NCBI GenBank assembly: GCA_001804865.1
Contig: MHBK01000044.1
Location: 38,289 to 102,288, forward strand
Direction of reading: 5' to 3'
Source of the DNA: Lentisphaerae bacterium GWF2_57_35
Lineage (GTDB): Bacteria; Verrucomicrobiota; Kiritimatiellia; CAIQIC01; GWF2-57-35
Length of the DNA: 64,000 bases
Made by a program: the position numbers and the translations under genes. The notes beneath the pieces were generated by a model. It ran no database searches, had not been told where the DNA came from, and saw only the letters and a list, made by a program, of their open reading frames with translations. Below are positions 36,323 through 44,103 of this stretch, piece after piece. Position 1 is the first letter of the stretch; every line of letters begins with the position of its first letter.

Positions 36323-36835
36323 CTATTCCTGGAACAAGGCCTGAAAAGCGACCTGGCCCGTGTTCGTGTCGAGCAAGGCCACGGAGGGCGTCGCGGTGCG
36401 ATGAAGGGCGCCCGGATTGATTAGCCGGGTTTTGCCGTAGGAGACTTCCTCGGACTGGTGCGTATGGCCCGTCAGGATATAATCGTATGCCTCGGACTCC
36501 AGGCATTCGTCCAGGAACTTCGTATCGTCCCCGTGAATCACGATCAGCTTTTTTCCCTCCGGAGAAAGTTCGGCGCGGCGGCCGCAGACGTGAACGCCGG
36601 TGGAGGAGGGGAACGACATCAGATCCTGCATCAGGCTTTGGTCCACATTGCCCAATACGGCGTAAACGGGAATTCCGTGGGCGCCCAGCAATTCCGCCAG
36701 CACCATGAGCACGCTTTCCGACCCGATATCCCCGCAGTGTACGACGCACTGACAAGCCTCTGCCTTCAGGAGTTGCGCGGCCTGGCGGGTGCGCTGAACA
36801 TTCCCATGAGTATCGGAAAGAATCCCAATCTTCAT
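36323..36835 (-). CDS. YfcE/MJ0936-type metallophosphoesterase
   Basis: A 170-residue calcineurin-like phosphoesterase with all metal motifs: SDTHGN (Asp8, His10), HCGDIG, LGNVDQS, IHGDD and GHTHQS. Length and motif spacing fit the small YfcE/MJ0936 phosphodiesterase family, which hydrolyses simple phosphodiesters with Mn2+; the natural substrate is unknown. It is convergent with the GH3 gene (5 bp apart) and divergent from the DUF4412-like gene, with about 106 bp between starts. Confidence 0.93.
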   Translation of the reverse strand: MKIGILSDTHGNVQRTRQAAQLLKAEACQCVVHCGDIGSESVLMVLAELLGAHGIPVYAVLGNVDQSLMQDLMSFPSSTGVHVCGRRAELSPEGKKLIVIHGDDTKFLDECLESEAYDYILTGHTHQSEEVSYGKTRLINPGALHRTATPSVALLDTNTGQVAFQALFQE

Positions 36836-36941
36836 GTGCCCATTGAAGATGAATGTCCGGTGGGTAGCAATTCAATTTAACGCAATCGGCAGCACATTCT
36901 CTGGAAACTTTCCTCCCCAATCGCTAGACTCCATGTTCTGT

Positions 36942-37709
36942 ATGAATCGAGTCATGGTCATCATCGGTGTGTTTATCGCCGTTTTGCTGGTCTCTCCCGC
37001 CTGCCAGGCAGGGTATGAGATCCGTTGTGTTTTCAAAGATTTCGTGTCCTCGCGTCCGTCTCAGTACTCGGCCCCGATGCGGCTGGATGGCGGAAAAATC
37101 AACGTGAATACCTCCCAATTTTCGGGCGAGCCCACCGAGCTTTTGTACGCCGTCGGCAGTAAGTCGATACGCCTGGTGAACCGCGCCAGCGGGGAATACA
37201 GCGAATTGAATGAAGAGACCCTGGGGCGGGCCGCCGACATGGTGCAATCGACGCTCGACTATGTCATGGGAACGGCATCGGACGAATCGCAGGGCGCCCC
37301 CTCGGGGAACCCTCGCGCGCCGGCGATCGCGGAAGTGAAGGGGGCTTGGACAGTGAACGGCATGACCTGCCGTCGATACAAGGCGGCTTTTGGCGGCCAG
37401 TTGACCCAGGATATCTGGGTGGCGGATTGGGCGGCGGCCGGCATGAAGAGCGCCGATTTCAAGGTGGTCAATCTCCTGGCCGGTTCGTACGACCGCATCA
37501 TGAAGTCGTCGAATATGATTCCCTCTTTGGATTTCATGGTATATATCCCCGTCAGCGGCCTTAACCGCATGAACGGTTTTCCCGTATTGATCAAGCAGTA
37601 TCGAAAAGGAGCGCTGCAATATGAGATTCTCCTCAGTCGGCCGGTTTTCAAAAAAATGCCTGCTTCCCTTTTTCAGGTTCCCGAGGGATTCAGAAAAGTG
37701 TGGTTTTAA
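36942..37709 (+). CDS. Secreted DUF4412-like protein
   Basis: The frame is open from 36834, but the sensible starts are the ATGs at 36933 and 36942, because a signal peptide follows ([20 protein letters not shown]). The mature protein (about 230 residues) has a beta-rich pattern with [24 protein letters not shown], then [13 protein letters not shown] and [11 protein letters not shown], and ends [13 protein letters not shown]. This order resembles DUF4412 proteins, whose function is unknown. No good Shine-Dalgarno was found. The 3' end overlaps the next gene by 89 nt. Confidence 0.7.
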   Translation: MNRVMVIIGVFIAVLLVSPACQAGYEIRCVFKDFVSSRPSQYSAPMRLDGGKINVNTSQFSGEPTELLYAVGSKSIRLVNRASGEYSELNEETLGRAADMVQSTLDYVMGTASDESQGAPSGNPRAPAIAEVKGAWTVNGMTCRRYKAAFGGQLTQDIWVADWAAAGMKSADFKVVNLLAGSYDRIMKSSNMIPSLDFMVYIPVSGLNRMNGFPVLIKQYRKGALQYEILLSRPVFKKMPASLFQVPEGFRKVWF

Positions 37710-38379
37710 ATCGCCTGCCGTCAGGCTGCGGGCTTTCACGTTGATCGAGCTGCTGGTCGTCATCGCCATCATCGCCATTCTCGCCTCGATCCTGATCCCG
37801 TCGCTTTCCAACAGCCGGGAACGTGGACGCACGGTCTATTGCGCCAACAATCTCAACCAATTGGGCAAGGGGTTGATGATGTATCTGGATGCCAACAACG
37901 ATATGTTTCCGCCCGTGACCACGGATGAATCCGTATGCCTTTGGGATCGGGCCATACTGCCCTATATTGGCGAGGCGACCAATTTATTCGTTTGTCCGAG
38001 CGATCCGTTTCTCTCGACCGTTGCATCCGGTGAGGCGCCTCGATCCTATTCGGCCAATGGCGCCAATGCGGGGGTTGTTCCGTTTGGCAATTATTCGGGT
38101 ACGAGACGATTGCGGATGAGCGACTTGGATTATCATAAGGGGGACATGATCCTCCTGGGCGAATGGCCTGGGATTGATTCCGCAAATCGTGGTTTGATCG
38201 GCTGGTTCGGATGCTCGGCCTTGAGTTTGAACGATCCTCGCGCCGGTAAAGCTCACGACCGGGAACAGGGCGGAAATTATCTTCTGAGCAGCTTGAGCGT
38301 TCGTTACATTCGCAAAGACGAGCCGACGCTCCAAAGTACGACAGGCGCCGACAATATGTGGACGCTCTACACGCAATAA
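37621..38379 (+). CDS. Type II secretion pseudopilin-like protein (prepilin N-terminal methylation signal)
   Basis: The prepilin motif [22 protein letters not shown] is present (given here in two parts: [10 protein letters not shown], then [10 protein letters not shown]). The C-terminal part contains [13 protein letters not shown] followed by SVRYI, a variant of the H-X9-DG motif common in planctomycete and verrucomicrobial pseudopilin-like proteins. The only ATG is at 37621 (252 residues), with AAAAGGAG upstream, but that leaves a 38-residue leader lying inside the preceding gene. A CTG at about 37729 would give the typical short leader [10 protein letters not shown] but has no Shine-Dalgarno. 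A terminator follows directly. Confidence 0.8.
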   Translation: MRFSSVGRFSKKCLLPFFRFPRDSEKCGFKSPAVRLRAFTLIELLVVIAIIAILASILIPSLSNSRERGRTVYCANNLNQLGKGLMMYLDANNDMFPPVTTDESVCLWDRAILPYIGEATNLFVCPSDPFLSTVASGEAPRSYSANGANAGVVPFGNYSGTRRLRMSDLDYHKGDMILLGEWPGIDSANRGLIGWFGCSALSLNDPRAGKAHDREQGGNYLLSSLSVRYIRKDEPTLQSTTGADNMWTLYTQ

Positions 38380-38416
38380 AAAGGCCGATGGTCGCCCATC
38401 GGCCTGGTCTTTTTTG
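38380..38416. terminator. Bidirectional rho-independent terminator
   Basis: AGGCCGATGG (38382-38391) pairs with CCATCGGCCT (38396-38405) around a 4-nt loop, followed by a T run on the plus strand (about 38409-38415) and preceded by AATAAAAA for the minus strand. It serves the pseudopilin gene and the convergent minus-strand gene. Confidence 0.9.
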
Positions 38417-38450
38417 CTTTGGGTAGGGCGGGCGCTGGCCGCCGTTGATG

Positions 38451-39350
38451 TTACTTCAGAATGAGCAGCCGATCGATTCTTCCCTTGGCCGCCGTGCCGC
38501 CGGCCATCCACAACTTGATTTGGTATTGAGTGGTCTCCGCAGACAATTCGAGCATGGAGAGCGCGGCGCCATGCCAGCCGGCTCCGACATCTTTGATGGC
38601 ATCGACCGGCATGATGAACTGGCCTTCGCCATCGAGCGTTTCAAGCTGCACCGAAATAACGCTGCTTTTAGCTTCGGCGATATGAATCAGAATAAAAGAT
38701 TGTTTGTCGGCGGGGATGGTTTTCTCCCAGGCCAGACAGCCAAAGGTTTTATCGGGGGACATGGCCAGGCTGATTCCGGCATCGTTGGCGACGGCTTCCA
38801 GATCGGTTGCTTTCCAAGCGTCGATGTTTTTGAACCGTTCGTCGATCGAAAGGCTGCCTGCCGCAAGCGGCATGGAATACTTCAATTCTTTCAGCTTGAG
38901 GCTGGCGCCTTCGCTGTTGGCCACCCAGAGTTTGAACATAATGGATTGAGTTTCGGGCGGAAGCGTCAGGTCGCTCATCTTTAGAACCTGAGCGCCGACC
39001 TTCTTGGAATCCTTGATGACGTCGATCGTTTTGAAATACACGCTGCCCCTGAAGCACAGGATTTGAAGCGTATAGTTGCCGGCCACGACGCTGCTCACAT
39101 TGAATTCAAGTCGGGCGCCCGGGATATAGGGTAGAACATCGGAAGGATAGACGTCTCCATATCCTCCATTCGGATTGTTTTCTACCACCGTCAGCAAGTC
39201 GGCTTCCTGCTTGGCCTTGGCGCCGCCCCAACTCCAGGCATCCGCTCCGGCCACAGACGATTGGAAGAAAACCAACTCTTCCGCTCCGGCGCTGCAAGCC
39301 ATTAACATGCCCGCCATCATCATCCCATATGTTTTCATCCACTTATTCAT
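38451..39350 (-). CDS. Secreted protein with two beta-sandwich (CBM-like) halves
   Basis: A 299-residue product. AAGGAGA precedes the ATG, and the start overlaps the stop of the upstream GH71/99-like gene by 8 nt. A lipoprotein-like or ordinary signal peptide (MMMAGMLMACSAGAEE) comes first. Two tandem units of about 130 residues follow, each with an aromatic/Asp-rich N-terminal strand and a phrase of the type (I/Y)QIKLWMAGG or IMFKLWVANS, which suggests duplicated carbohydrate-binding-like beta-sandwiches. No catalytic motif is visible. Translational coupling to the glycosidase gene suggests binding of the same glycan. Confidence 0.7.
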   Translation of the reverse strand: MNKWMKTYGMMMAGMLMACSAGAEELVFFQSSVAGADAWSWGGAKAKQEADLLTVVENNPNGGYGDVYPSDVLPYIPGARLEFNVSSVVAGNYTLQILCFRGSVYFKTIDVIKDSKKVGAQVLKMSDLTLPPETQSIMFKLWVANSEGASLKLKELKYSMPLAAGSLSIDERFKNIDAWKATDLEAVANDAGISLAMSPDKTFGCLAWEKTIPADKQSFILIHIAEAKSSVISVQLETLDGEGQFIMPVDAIKDVGAGWHGAALSMLELSAETTQYQIKLWMAGGTAAKGRIDRLLILK

Positions 39351-40623
39351 GCTGACTCTCCTTTTCTGGTTGTTCTCTGTGAATTCTTTTCTCCAAGTAC
39401 CAAAGCCGAAAGCTCATCAAGAACCGCCGGCCTTGCGCGAAATGCTCCGCATAGGCATCCAGTTTCCCGTTCCAGCGGATGCGGGCTTTTTCATCCAGCA
39501 AGGACGCCGTTTTCCGAAGTCGATAAAGCCTCAGGGGCCAAAGATTGTCGTCGAGGTCGACGCTTCGACCCGTGAATCGGCCAACGTTCTTTTCGGTTTC
39601 GTTGACGAAGGTGAACCCGTAGTCTTCGGTGGGTTCAATGGTCGTGCCTTCTTCAAAATCGTTCCAGGTAACGATTTGGACGGCGTCGGGCTGGTTTTCG
39701 ATCACTTCGTTCCAATTGTCCTGGTATTCGGTCGTGCCGCGGCGTTCCGTAACGCGCGGGCCGTTGCCCCAGCCATTGACGCCCGTATCGTCAAAGCCCG
39801 GGCTGGCTACGCCGACCCAGTAATCCAGAAGACCCTCGGATTCGAGCCGGCGCCCGATTTCGTAGAACTCCTGGCGCGTCTTTGCATCCCCGCACCAGGC
39901 ATAACCGGCGCGGACGAGCGCATCGAAAGCCGGATTGAAGTACCCGCGGACGAATAGAATCGACGGATCGCGAAAGCGATTCAGCACGCCGGTCAATTCC
40001 TCGGGGGTCAGGATGTGTTTTCCCAGGATGCCGTCCTGGTAGTTGTTGAAGATGAAGAAGGCCGGCTGACCTTGGACCCGATGATAGGCCGGGGAACCGG
40101 CGTACGCCGTCAGGACGTGCCGGATGTGCTGTTCCATGACGTCCTGAACCTGTTCGCGCGTCTCCGCTTTGGAATAACCCGGGAAAAAGGATTTTTCTTC
40201 CAGGCAGACGCATACTTTCATCCCGTAACGCCCGGCGGCTTTGACCAGCTCGCCAAACACGGCGTCGGAATGGTTGCCGGGGCCGTACCAGTCGGCAATA
40301 AAGCCGTCGATCCCCGCCGCCTTGGCCGTCAGCAGGTGATACTCCAACACGGCCGGGTCTCTTCCGTCATAGGGTCCGATCTTGGGATAAAATACCGAGG
40401 CGATGTCGCGCCGGCCGTTTTCCAGGATCGTGTCCGGATCGTGCTTGCGCCCTTTTCCATACCATTGCCAATGGTCCCATTCCAGGGACCCGTCCGCGCG
40501 CGTCTCCGCACGGAACCAAGGCATGTAGTGGGCGAAAACGCGCGGCGGTTCCTCCGCTCGCGTCGAACCGGCCAGGGCCGCGGCGAAAAGGGCAAAACCA
40601 ACGATTCGTGCGCAGGTGTTCAT
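39343..40623 (-). CDS. Secreted GH71/99-like glycoside hydrolase
   Basis: The start at 40623 (MNTCARIVGFALF) is chosen because AAGGAA lies 6 nt upstream and a signal peptide ending near TRA follows; 426 residues result. The family signature is clear: FAHYMPWF, VFYPKIGPYDGRDPAVLEYH, GIDGFIADWYG and IVTWNDFEEGTTIEPTEDYG, where the ADWYG and NDFEEG acids are candidates for catalysis. GH99 enzymes are endo-alpha-mannosidases/mannanases and GH71 are alpha-1,3-glucanases; the bacterial GH71/99-like group is mostly uncharacterised. A putative operator lies 40 bp upstream. It is followed by the CBM-like gene in one operon. Confidence 0.85.
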   Translation of the reverse strand: MNTCARIVGFALFAAALAGSTRAEEPPRVFAHYMPWFRAETRADGSLEWDHWQWYGKGRKHDPDTILENGRRDIASVFYPKIGPYDGRDPAVLEYHLLTAKAAGIDGFIADWYGPGNHSDAVFGELVKAAGRYGMKVCVCLEEKSFFPGYSKAETREQVQDVMEQHIRHVLTAYAGSPAYHRVQGQPAFFIFNNYQDGILGKHILTPEELTGVLNRFRDPSILFVRGYFNPAFDALVRAGYAWCGDAKTRQEFYEIGRRLESEGLLDYWVGVASPGFDDTGVNGWGNGPRVTERRGTTEYQDNWNEVIENQPDAVQIVTWNDFEEGTTIEPTEDYGFTFVNETEKNVGRFTGRSVDLDDNLWPLRLYRLRKTASLLDEKARIRWNGKLDAYAEHFAQGRRFLMSFRLWYLEKRIHREQPEKESQHE

Positions 40624-40662
40624 GTTGTTCCTTAGGGTAGAGGGCTTTTTTCGAAAAAGCAA

Positions 40663-40679
40663 TTGATAAAAGTAATCAT
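40663..40679 (-). promoter_or_regulatory. Putative operator, copy 1 (GH71/99-like gene)
   Basis: TTGATAAAAGTAATCAT matches the site upstream of the 43504-44037 gene at 12 of 17 positions and keeps the TTGATAAA and ATCA halves. It lies 40 bp before the start at 40623. Confidence 0.4.
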
Positions 40680-40755
40680 TATGATAATATTTGCCGCTGT
40701 CGGTGCGAGTCTGGTCAGACAATACCCCTGAGGGCTCGCTTTGACGAGGGCATTA

Positions 40756-40911
40756 TGAGAGGATGGGTGCATCTTGACGCGGCCCCTCCTCAACGTCTGG
40801 CGCTGGAAAGAAACCACCGGCTTACGCCGGCGGCTACGTAGCCGCGTCCGTAAGGACGTGGATTCTTATTCGTAGGCGAGGGGGCGGCGTCAAGATGCAC
40901 CCTGAGAGGAT
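40756..40911. mobile_element. MITE-like element, 138 bp, with 9-bp target duplication
   Basis: The ends are perfect 16-bp inverted repeats, GGGTGCATCTTGACGC (40765-40780) and its complement at 40887-40902; pairing continues imperfectly to about 30 bp. The element is flanked by the direct repeat TGAGAGGAT (40756-40764 and 40903-40911). The interior holds nested palindromes (CTTACG/CGTAAG around CGGCTACGTAGCCG, 40821-40854) and no ORF. It has inserted between two divergent glycosidase genes. The rest of this 312-bp gap holds only the operator candidate at 40663. Confidence 0.85.
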
Positions 40912-40935
40912 AAAACAGGTCGATTAGGAGAGAAT

Positions 40936-42087
40936 ATGATGAATTTTCACCGTGCCGGCAGTTTGCAGAGTCCCTTGGATTTGCCTGTTTTGCTGGGGCA
41001 TTTTGTGCCGTGGTACGCCTTGGACGCGGCGGCTTATCCCTTTCCTGACGAATGGGCGAAGGACATCGATTACCGTCCGCCCGTGGAAAACATGCGGCAT
41101 TGGTGCGATGCCCGGGCGGGGTACCGTCGGACGCACCTTCATTGGCCGGAAATCGGCGTTTACGATTCCCGCCAGCCTCAGGCGATCGAATGGCAGATTC
41201 GCGCGGCCCTCGAACACGGCGTGCAGGGCTTTATCGTGAACTGGTACGGCAAAAACTCGGTCGAAAACCTGATTACGCTGCACTGGCTGAAAGGTTTGAA
41301 CGACTGGAATGCCGCGCATCCCGGGCAGCCGTTCTGTTATTTCATTTCGTTCGATTCGCAGGCGCAATGGCCGTCGGAAGGCAAGCGGCCGGTGACGATG
41401 GAGGAAGACTTTCGGTATATCAAGGATCACCTGATTACCGACGCCTATCTCTGCCGGGACGGGCGACCCATTTTCTCGGTCTTTCCGTATGAAGACAACT
41501 GCGCGCAATGGCGGCGCGCCATGAACTCGGTGTTTGGAGCCGAGGGCGCCGACTTGATCTGGATGAACGGAACGCCCCGGCAGGGAGAGACGGCGGCCTT
41601 TCCCTGGGTGAGGCCTGACGATGCGGCCCTAAGCCATGAGGGCTTCTATCCGTGGAAGGATCCCGACAATGCGGGAGATGATTTTCTTCGATCGTTTTAT
41701 GAGCGCTGCAATGAAGCCCAGGGACGTTTGGACTATATCATGGGCGGCGTCTGGCCGGGCTTCGATGACCAGTTGGTATCGTGGGCCTGGAACGCCACGC
41801 CGGAAAATCCGTCTGTGCGTCCACGCGTCATTTGCCGTGAAACCAGCCGGGGCAATACATTGGAATTAACGTGGAAAGCGCTGCTCGATTATCTGCGGCA
41901 ATGGGCGGACGGGAACCCCCAGGCGGCGATTCCCTGCCCGTTGATTCAGATTGTCACCTGGAACGACTATGCCGAAGCCAGCACCGTGGAGCCTACGAAA
42001 GATTACGGATGCAAGCCGCTGGAGATCTGCCAGGCAAATCTTCAGACCGCCCGGCGGATTTGGGCAGAAGCAAAAAACAAACTGTAA
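40936..42087 (+). CDS. GH71/99-like glycoside hydrolase without signal peptide
   Basis: A 383-residue protein; AGGAGAG (40926-40932) lies upstream of the start. It has no signal sequence, unlike its neighbour at 39343. Family landmarks: LGHFVPWYALDA, WPEIGVYDSRQPQAIEWQI, GVQGFIVNWYGKNSV, GGVWPGFDDQLVSWAW and IVTWNDYAEASTVEPTKDYG. The N-W-Y-G and N-D-Y-A-E motifs match the positions of the acids in the paralogues at 39343 and 44100, but the first acid is Asn rather than Asp (VNWYG vs ADWYG), so the catalytic set may differ. It could act on imported oligosaccharides in the cytoplasm. Confidence 0.85.
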   Translation: MMNFHRAGSLQSPLDLPVLLGHFVPWYALDAAAYPFPDEWAKDIDYRPPVENMRHWCDARAGYRRTHLHWPEIGVYDSRQPQAIEWQIRAALEHGVQGFIVNWYGKNSVENLITLHWLKGLNDWNAAHPGQPFCYFISFDSQAQWPSEGKRPVTMEEDFRYIKDHLITDAYLCRDGRPIFSVFPYEDNCAQWRRAMNSVFGAEGADLIWMNGTPRQGETAAFPWVRPDDAALSHEGFYPWKDPDNAGDDFLRSFYERCNEAQGRLDYIMGGVWPGFDDQLVSWAWNATPENPSVRPRVICRETSRGNTLELTWKALLDYLRQWADGNPQAAIPCPLIQIVTWNDYAEASTVEPTKDYGCKPLEICQANLQTARRIWAEAKNKL

Positions 42088-42140
42088 GGAATGCCGGCCA
42101 GTGGGCTCCCAAACGGGACCGCAGGCATTCCTGAAAAGCT

Positions 42141-42254
42141 CGCCGCAAAGAGTTGCAACTGCAAGAAGGTTTGTATTTTGGAGGGTCGCGCTCCGTCGCG
42201 ACCGGAAGAAGAAGGTTCCGACAGAGCGGAACCCTCCAAAAACTTTGAGATCGC
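42141..42254. repeat. Palindromic dispersed repeat R1, copy A
   Basis: An outer stem TTTTGGAGGG (42176-42185) / CCCTCCAAAA (42232-42241) encloses two hairpins, GGTCGCG/CGCGACC (42184-42203) and GGTTCCG/CGGAACC (42214-42233), as in a three-way junction. It fills the 169-bp gap between two convergent genes and may act as their shared terminator. Copies B and C are close to identical across the two hairpins. Confidence 0.85.
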
Positions 42255-42256
42255 TG

Positions 42257-43237
42257 TTACGAAATCGTCTTGACCGAGTTTCGGACGATCAGCCGGCTGG
42301 GGATCGGTGAAGGCGCTTTGACCTGGCGACGATAGAGCGCTTTCCCAGCGATGTATCCCACGCAGGCTTCCGCCAGTTTGGCCAGCGGTTGTTCGATGGT
42401 CGTTTGCCGGGGATGGAGAAACCGGCTTACCGCGTCGTTTTCAATGCCGATCATCGAAAAATCTTCCGGAATATGCAGTTCCAGCTCGTTGACCAGGGCG
42501 TCATAAATAGCGAGGCCGGCGTTGTCCGAAAGCAGAATTCCCGCCGAGCAGCCTTCTTCCAACATCTTTTGGGCCATGTCCAGCGGCGTGTTTTCTTCGG
42601 CCGACAGGACGACCGGATGAAACGCCTTGTCGCCTGTCATCACATCGCGAAATCCTTGCTGCCGCTGTCCGGGGCCCCAGCCCTCGAGTTCATCCAGAAT
42701 AAGCGCAATGCGGCGATGCCCGCGTTCGATCAGGTGCTCCGTCGCCATTCGGCTTTCCTGGTAATGGTCCGAGCAAATCGCCGCCCAACTCTTGCGGGGG
42801 CTTTGATTGTTGGTCAGCAGGGTGGGGACCCGGGGAAGGTCCTTCAATTTGTCGATTTCACTGCCGGTAAGCCCCACTTCGATAATGCCGTCCACATGGT
42901 GCTGAGTGGCCAGGTCGATGGCGTCATACGGAATGAATTCGACCAGAAAGCCTTCTTTGGAGGCGGCCTGGACGATGTGCGAAATCAAACGGGTTTTGTA
43001 ATCGCCGGCGCGGAGAATGTCGAGGTGTCCGATAATAACCGCAATGACGCGGCGTTTGGACACTACGCGGGGTTTGTAACCGACTTCGCGGGCGGCTTGA
43101 AGCACCCGATCTCTCATCCGCTGGCTGACGTGCGGATAATCGTTGAATGCGCGCGATACGGTAACGATGGATACGCCGGAATGTTTGACGACGTCATAAA
43201 TGCTGGGTTGACGCGCCGGAGCGCTTTTTTTCTTCAT
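42257..43237 (-). CDS. LacI-family transcriptional regulator of the glycan locus
   Basis: The ATG at 43237 has GGAGGT 7 nt upstream and puts the helix-turn-helix at residues 12-33 (SIYDVVKHSGVSIVTVSRAF), as usual for the family; the longer open frame to 43525 is not coding. The hinge region (MRDRVLQAAREVGYKP) is typical. The effector domain is periplasmic-binding-protein-like (HVDGIIEVG, HLIERGHRRIALIL, GFRDVM, DNAGLAIYDAL), and the product has 326 residues. It sits among GH71/99-like and GH130 genes and probably represses or activates them in response to a sugar from their substrate. A weaker operator candidate lies 67 bp upstream, suggesting autoregulation. Confidence 0.93.
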   Translation of the reverse strand: MKKKSAPARQPSIYDVVKHSGVSIVTVSRAFNDYPHVSQRMRDRVLQAAREVGYKPRVVSKRRVIAVIIGHLDILRAGDYKTRLISHIVQAASKEGFLVEFIPYDAIDLATQHHVDGIIEVGLTGSEIDKLKDLPRVPTLLTNNQSPRKSWAAICSDHYQESRMATEHLIERGHRRIALILDELEGWGPGQRQQGFRDVMTGDKAFHPVVLSAEENTPLDMAQKMLEEGCSAGILLSDNAGLAIYDALVNELELHIPEDFSMIGIENDAVSRFLHPRQTTIEQPLAKLAEACVGYIAGKALYRRQVKAPSPIPSRLIVRNSVKTIS

Positions 43238-43303
43238 AGCTGGGACCTCCGTAAAATCCATCGCAAGATACCGGGTTTGGCTGTTCAGATCAATGACGAA
43301 TGA

Positions 43304-43320
43304 ATGATATGTTTTATCGG
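43304..43320 (-). promoter_or_regulatory. Putative operator, copy 2 (LacI gene)
   Basis: CCGATAAAACATATCAT on the minus strand keeps GATAAA and TATCA of the proposed operator. It lies 67 bp before the regulator start. It also overlaps the left arm of a long-range inverted repeat, so the match may be fortuitous. Confidence 0.3.
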
Positions 43321-43479
43321 AGGGGCGTTCGCCCGTGCCGCAGGAATTCATGAGTTTACAGGTAGGGCGGCCACTCCGCTGGCCGCCTCTGTCCGGCAAC
43401 GGAGCGCCGTGCTTTCCTGTCAAACATGCGTCCGTGTCCGGATGCACCCGGCGGAATGTGCACCCTCCAATAAAACATA
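43308..43479. repeat. 172-bp segment bounded by 17-bp inverted repeats
   Basis: TATGTTTTATCGGAGGG (43308-43324) pairs with CCCTCCAATAAAACATA (43463-43479) at 16 of 17 positions. Both ends begin with TA, as would be left by a TA-targeting transposon. The interior has the hairpin GGCGGCCA/TGGCCGCC (43367-43389) and no ORF. Confidence 0.55.
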
Positions 43480-43503
43480 CGGTTGAACGAGAACGGCCGG
43501 CGT

Positions 43504-44037
43504 CTACTTCTTCGCCCGAATGCAAATGTCGTCAATGAACGTGCCCTTGCCTTTGCCTTCGATGACGATGACCAGCCAAAAAGAGGCCTCGCCCTTCCAG
43601 GCATCCGGGGTTTTGGAAACTCGGACCGCCTTGCGGATATTGCCGTCATGCAGGCCGTCCGCGCTGGTTCTGGAGACCACCGTGATGCAGTCCGACCAAT
43701 CGGAAGAGGCCACTTGGACCGTGAACGCGCTGTTCAGGTCGACTTTGGTAGCCTTCAGGTACAGCATGGGATTCTTTTCCAGATCGATGCCGCTGATGAA
43801 ATACGCGGCTTTTCCCCATGTGCTGTTGCCGTCTTGCGTCACCTTGATCACGGAAGGTTCCACTTGTTCCACCTTGGCGCACATGCCCGGATCTTCAGGG
43901 TTGGAGCGCCAGCCCTGGATGCTGCTGCAATCGTTATGCCAGGCGCAATCCGCCGCGGCCTCCGGTTCGACCGCCTGCGCGGCAAACATCGTCGACAGGG
44001 AAATACACATGGCGGACATCAGGATCTTCTTTAACAT
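43504..44037 (-). CDS. Small secreted beta-protein, likely carbohydrate-binding
   Basis: A 177-residue product with a strong GAGGAGG Shine-Dalgarno and a signal peptide (MSAMCISLSTMFAAQAVEP). The mature domain reads as a single jelly-roll of the family-11 CBM or galactose-binding type: SIQGWRSNPEDPG at the start, WGKAAYFISGIDLEKNPMLYL, FTVQVASSDWSD, and the closing strand GTFIDDICIRAKK. No catalytic residues are seen. The best-formed operator of the locus lies 50 bp upstream. It probably binds the glycan cut by the neighbouring hydrolases. Confidence 0.7.
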   Translation of the reverse strand: MLKKILMSAMCISLSTMFAAQAVEPEAAADCAWHNDCSSIQGWRSNPEDPGMCAKVEQVEPSVIKVTQDGNSTWGKAAYFISGIDLEKNPMLYLKATKVDLNSAFTVQVASSDWSDCITVVSRTSADGLHDGNIRKAVRVSKTPDAWKGEASFWLVIVIEGKGKGTFIDDICIRAKK

Positions 44038-44086
44038 ATCGGCCTCCTCGGGTTGGTTGGGTTTGTTTTATCTACGTTCGTTATGA

Positions 44087-44103
44087 TTGATAAACCGTAT
44101 CAA
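44087..44103 (-). promoter_or_regulatory. Putative operator, copy 3 (small beta-protein gene)
   Basis: TTGATAAACCGTATCAA: six-base arms TTGATA and TATCAA are perfectly inverted around 5 nt. It is 50 bp before the start at 44037 and overlaps the stop codon of the upstream gene. Confidence 0.5.
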
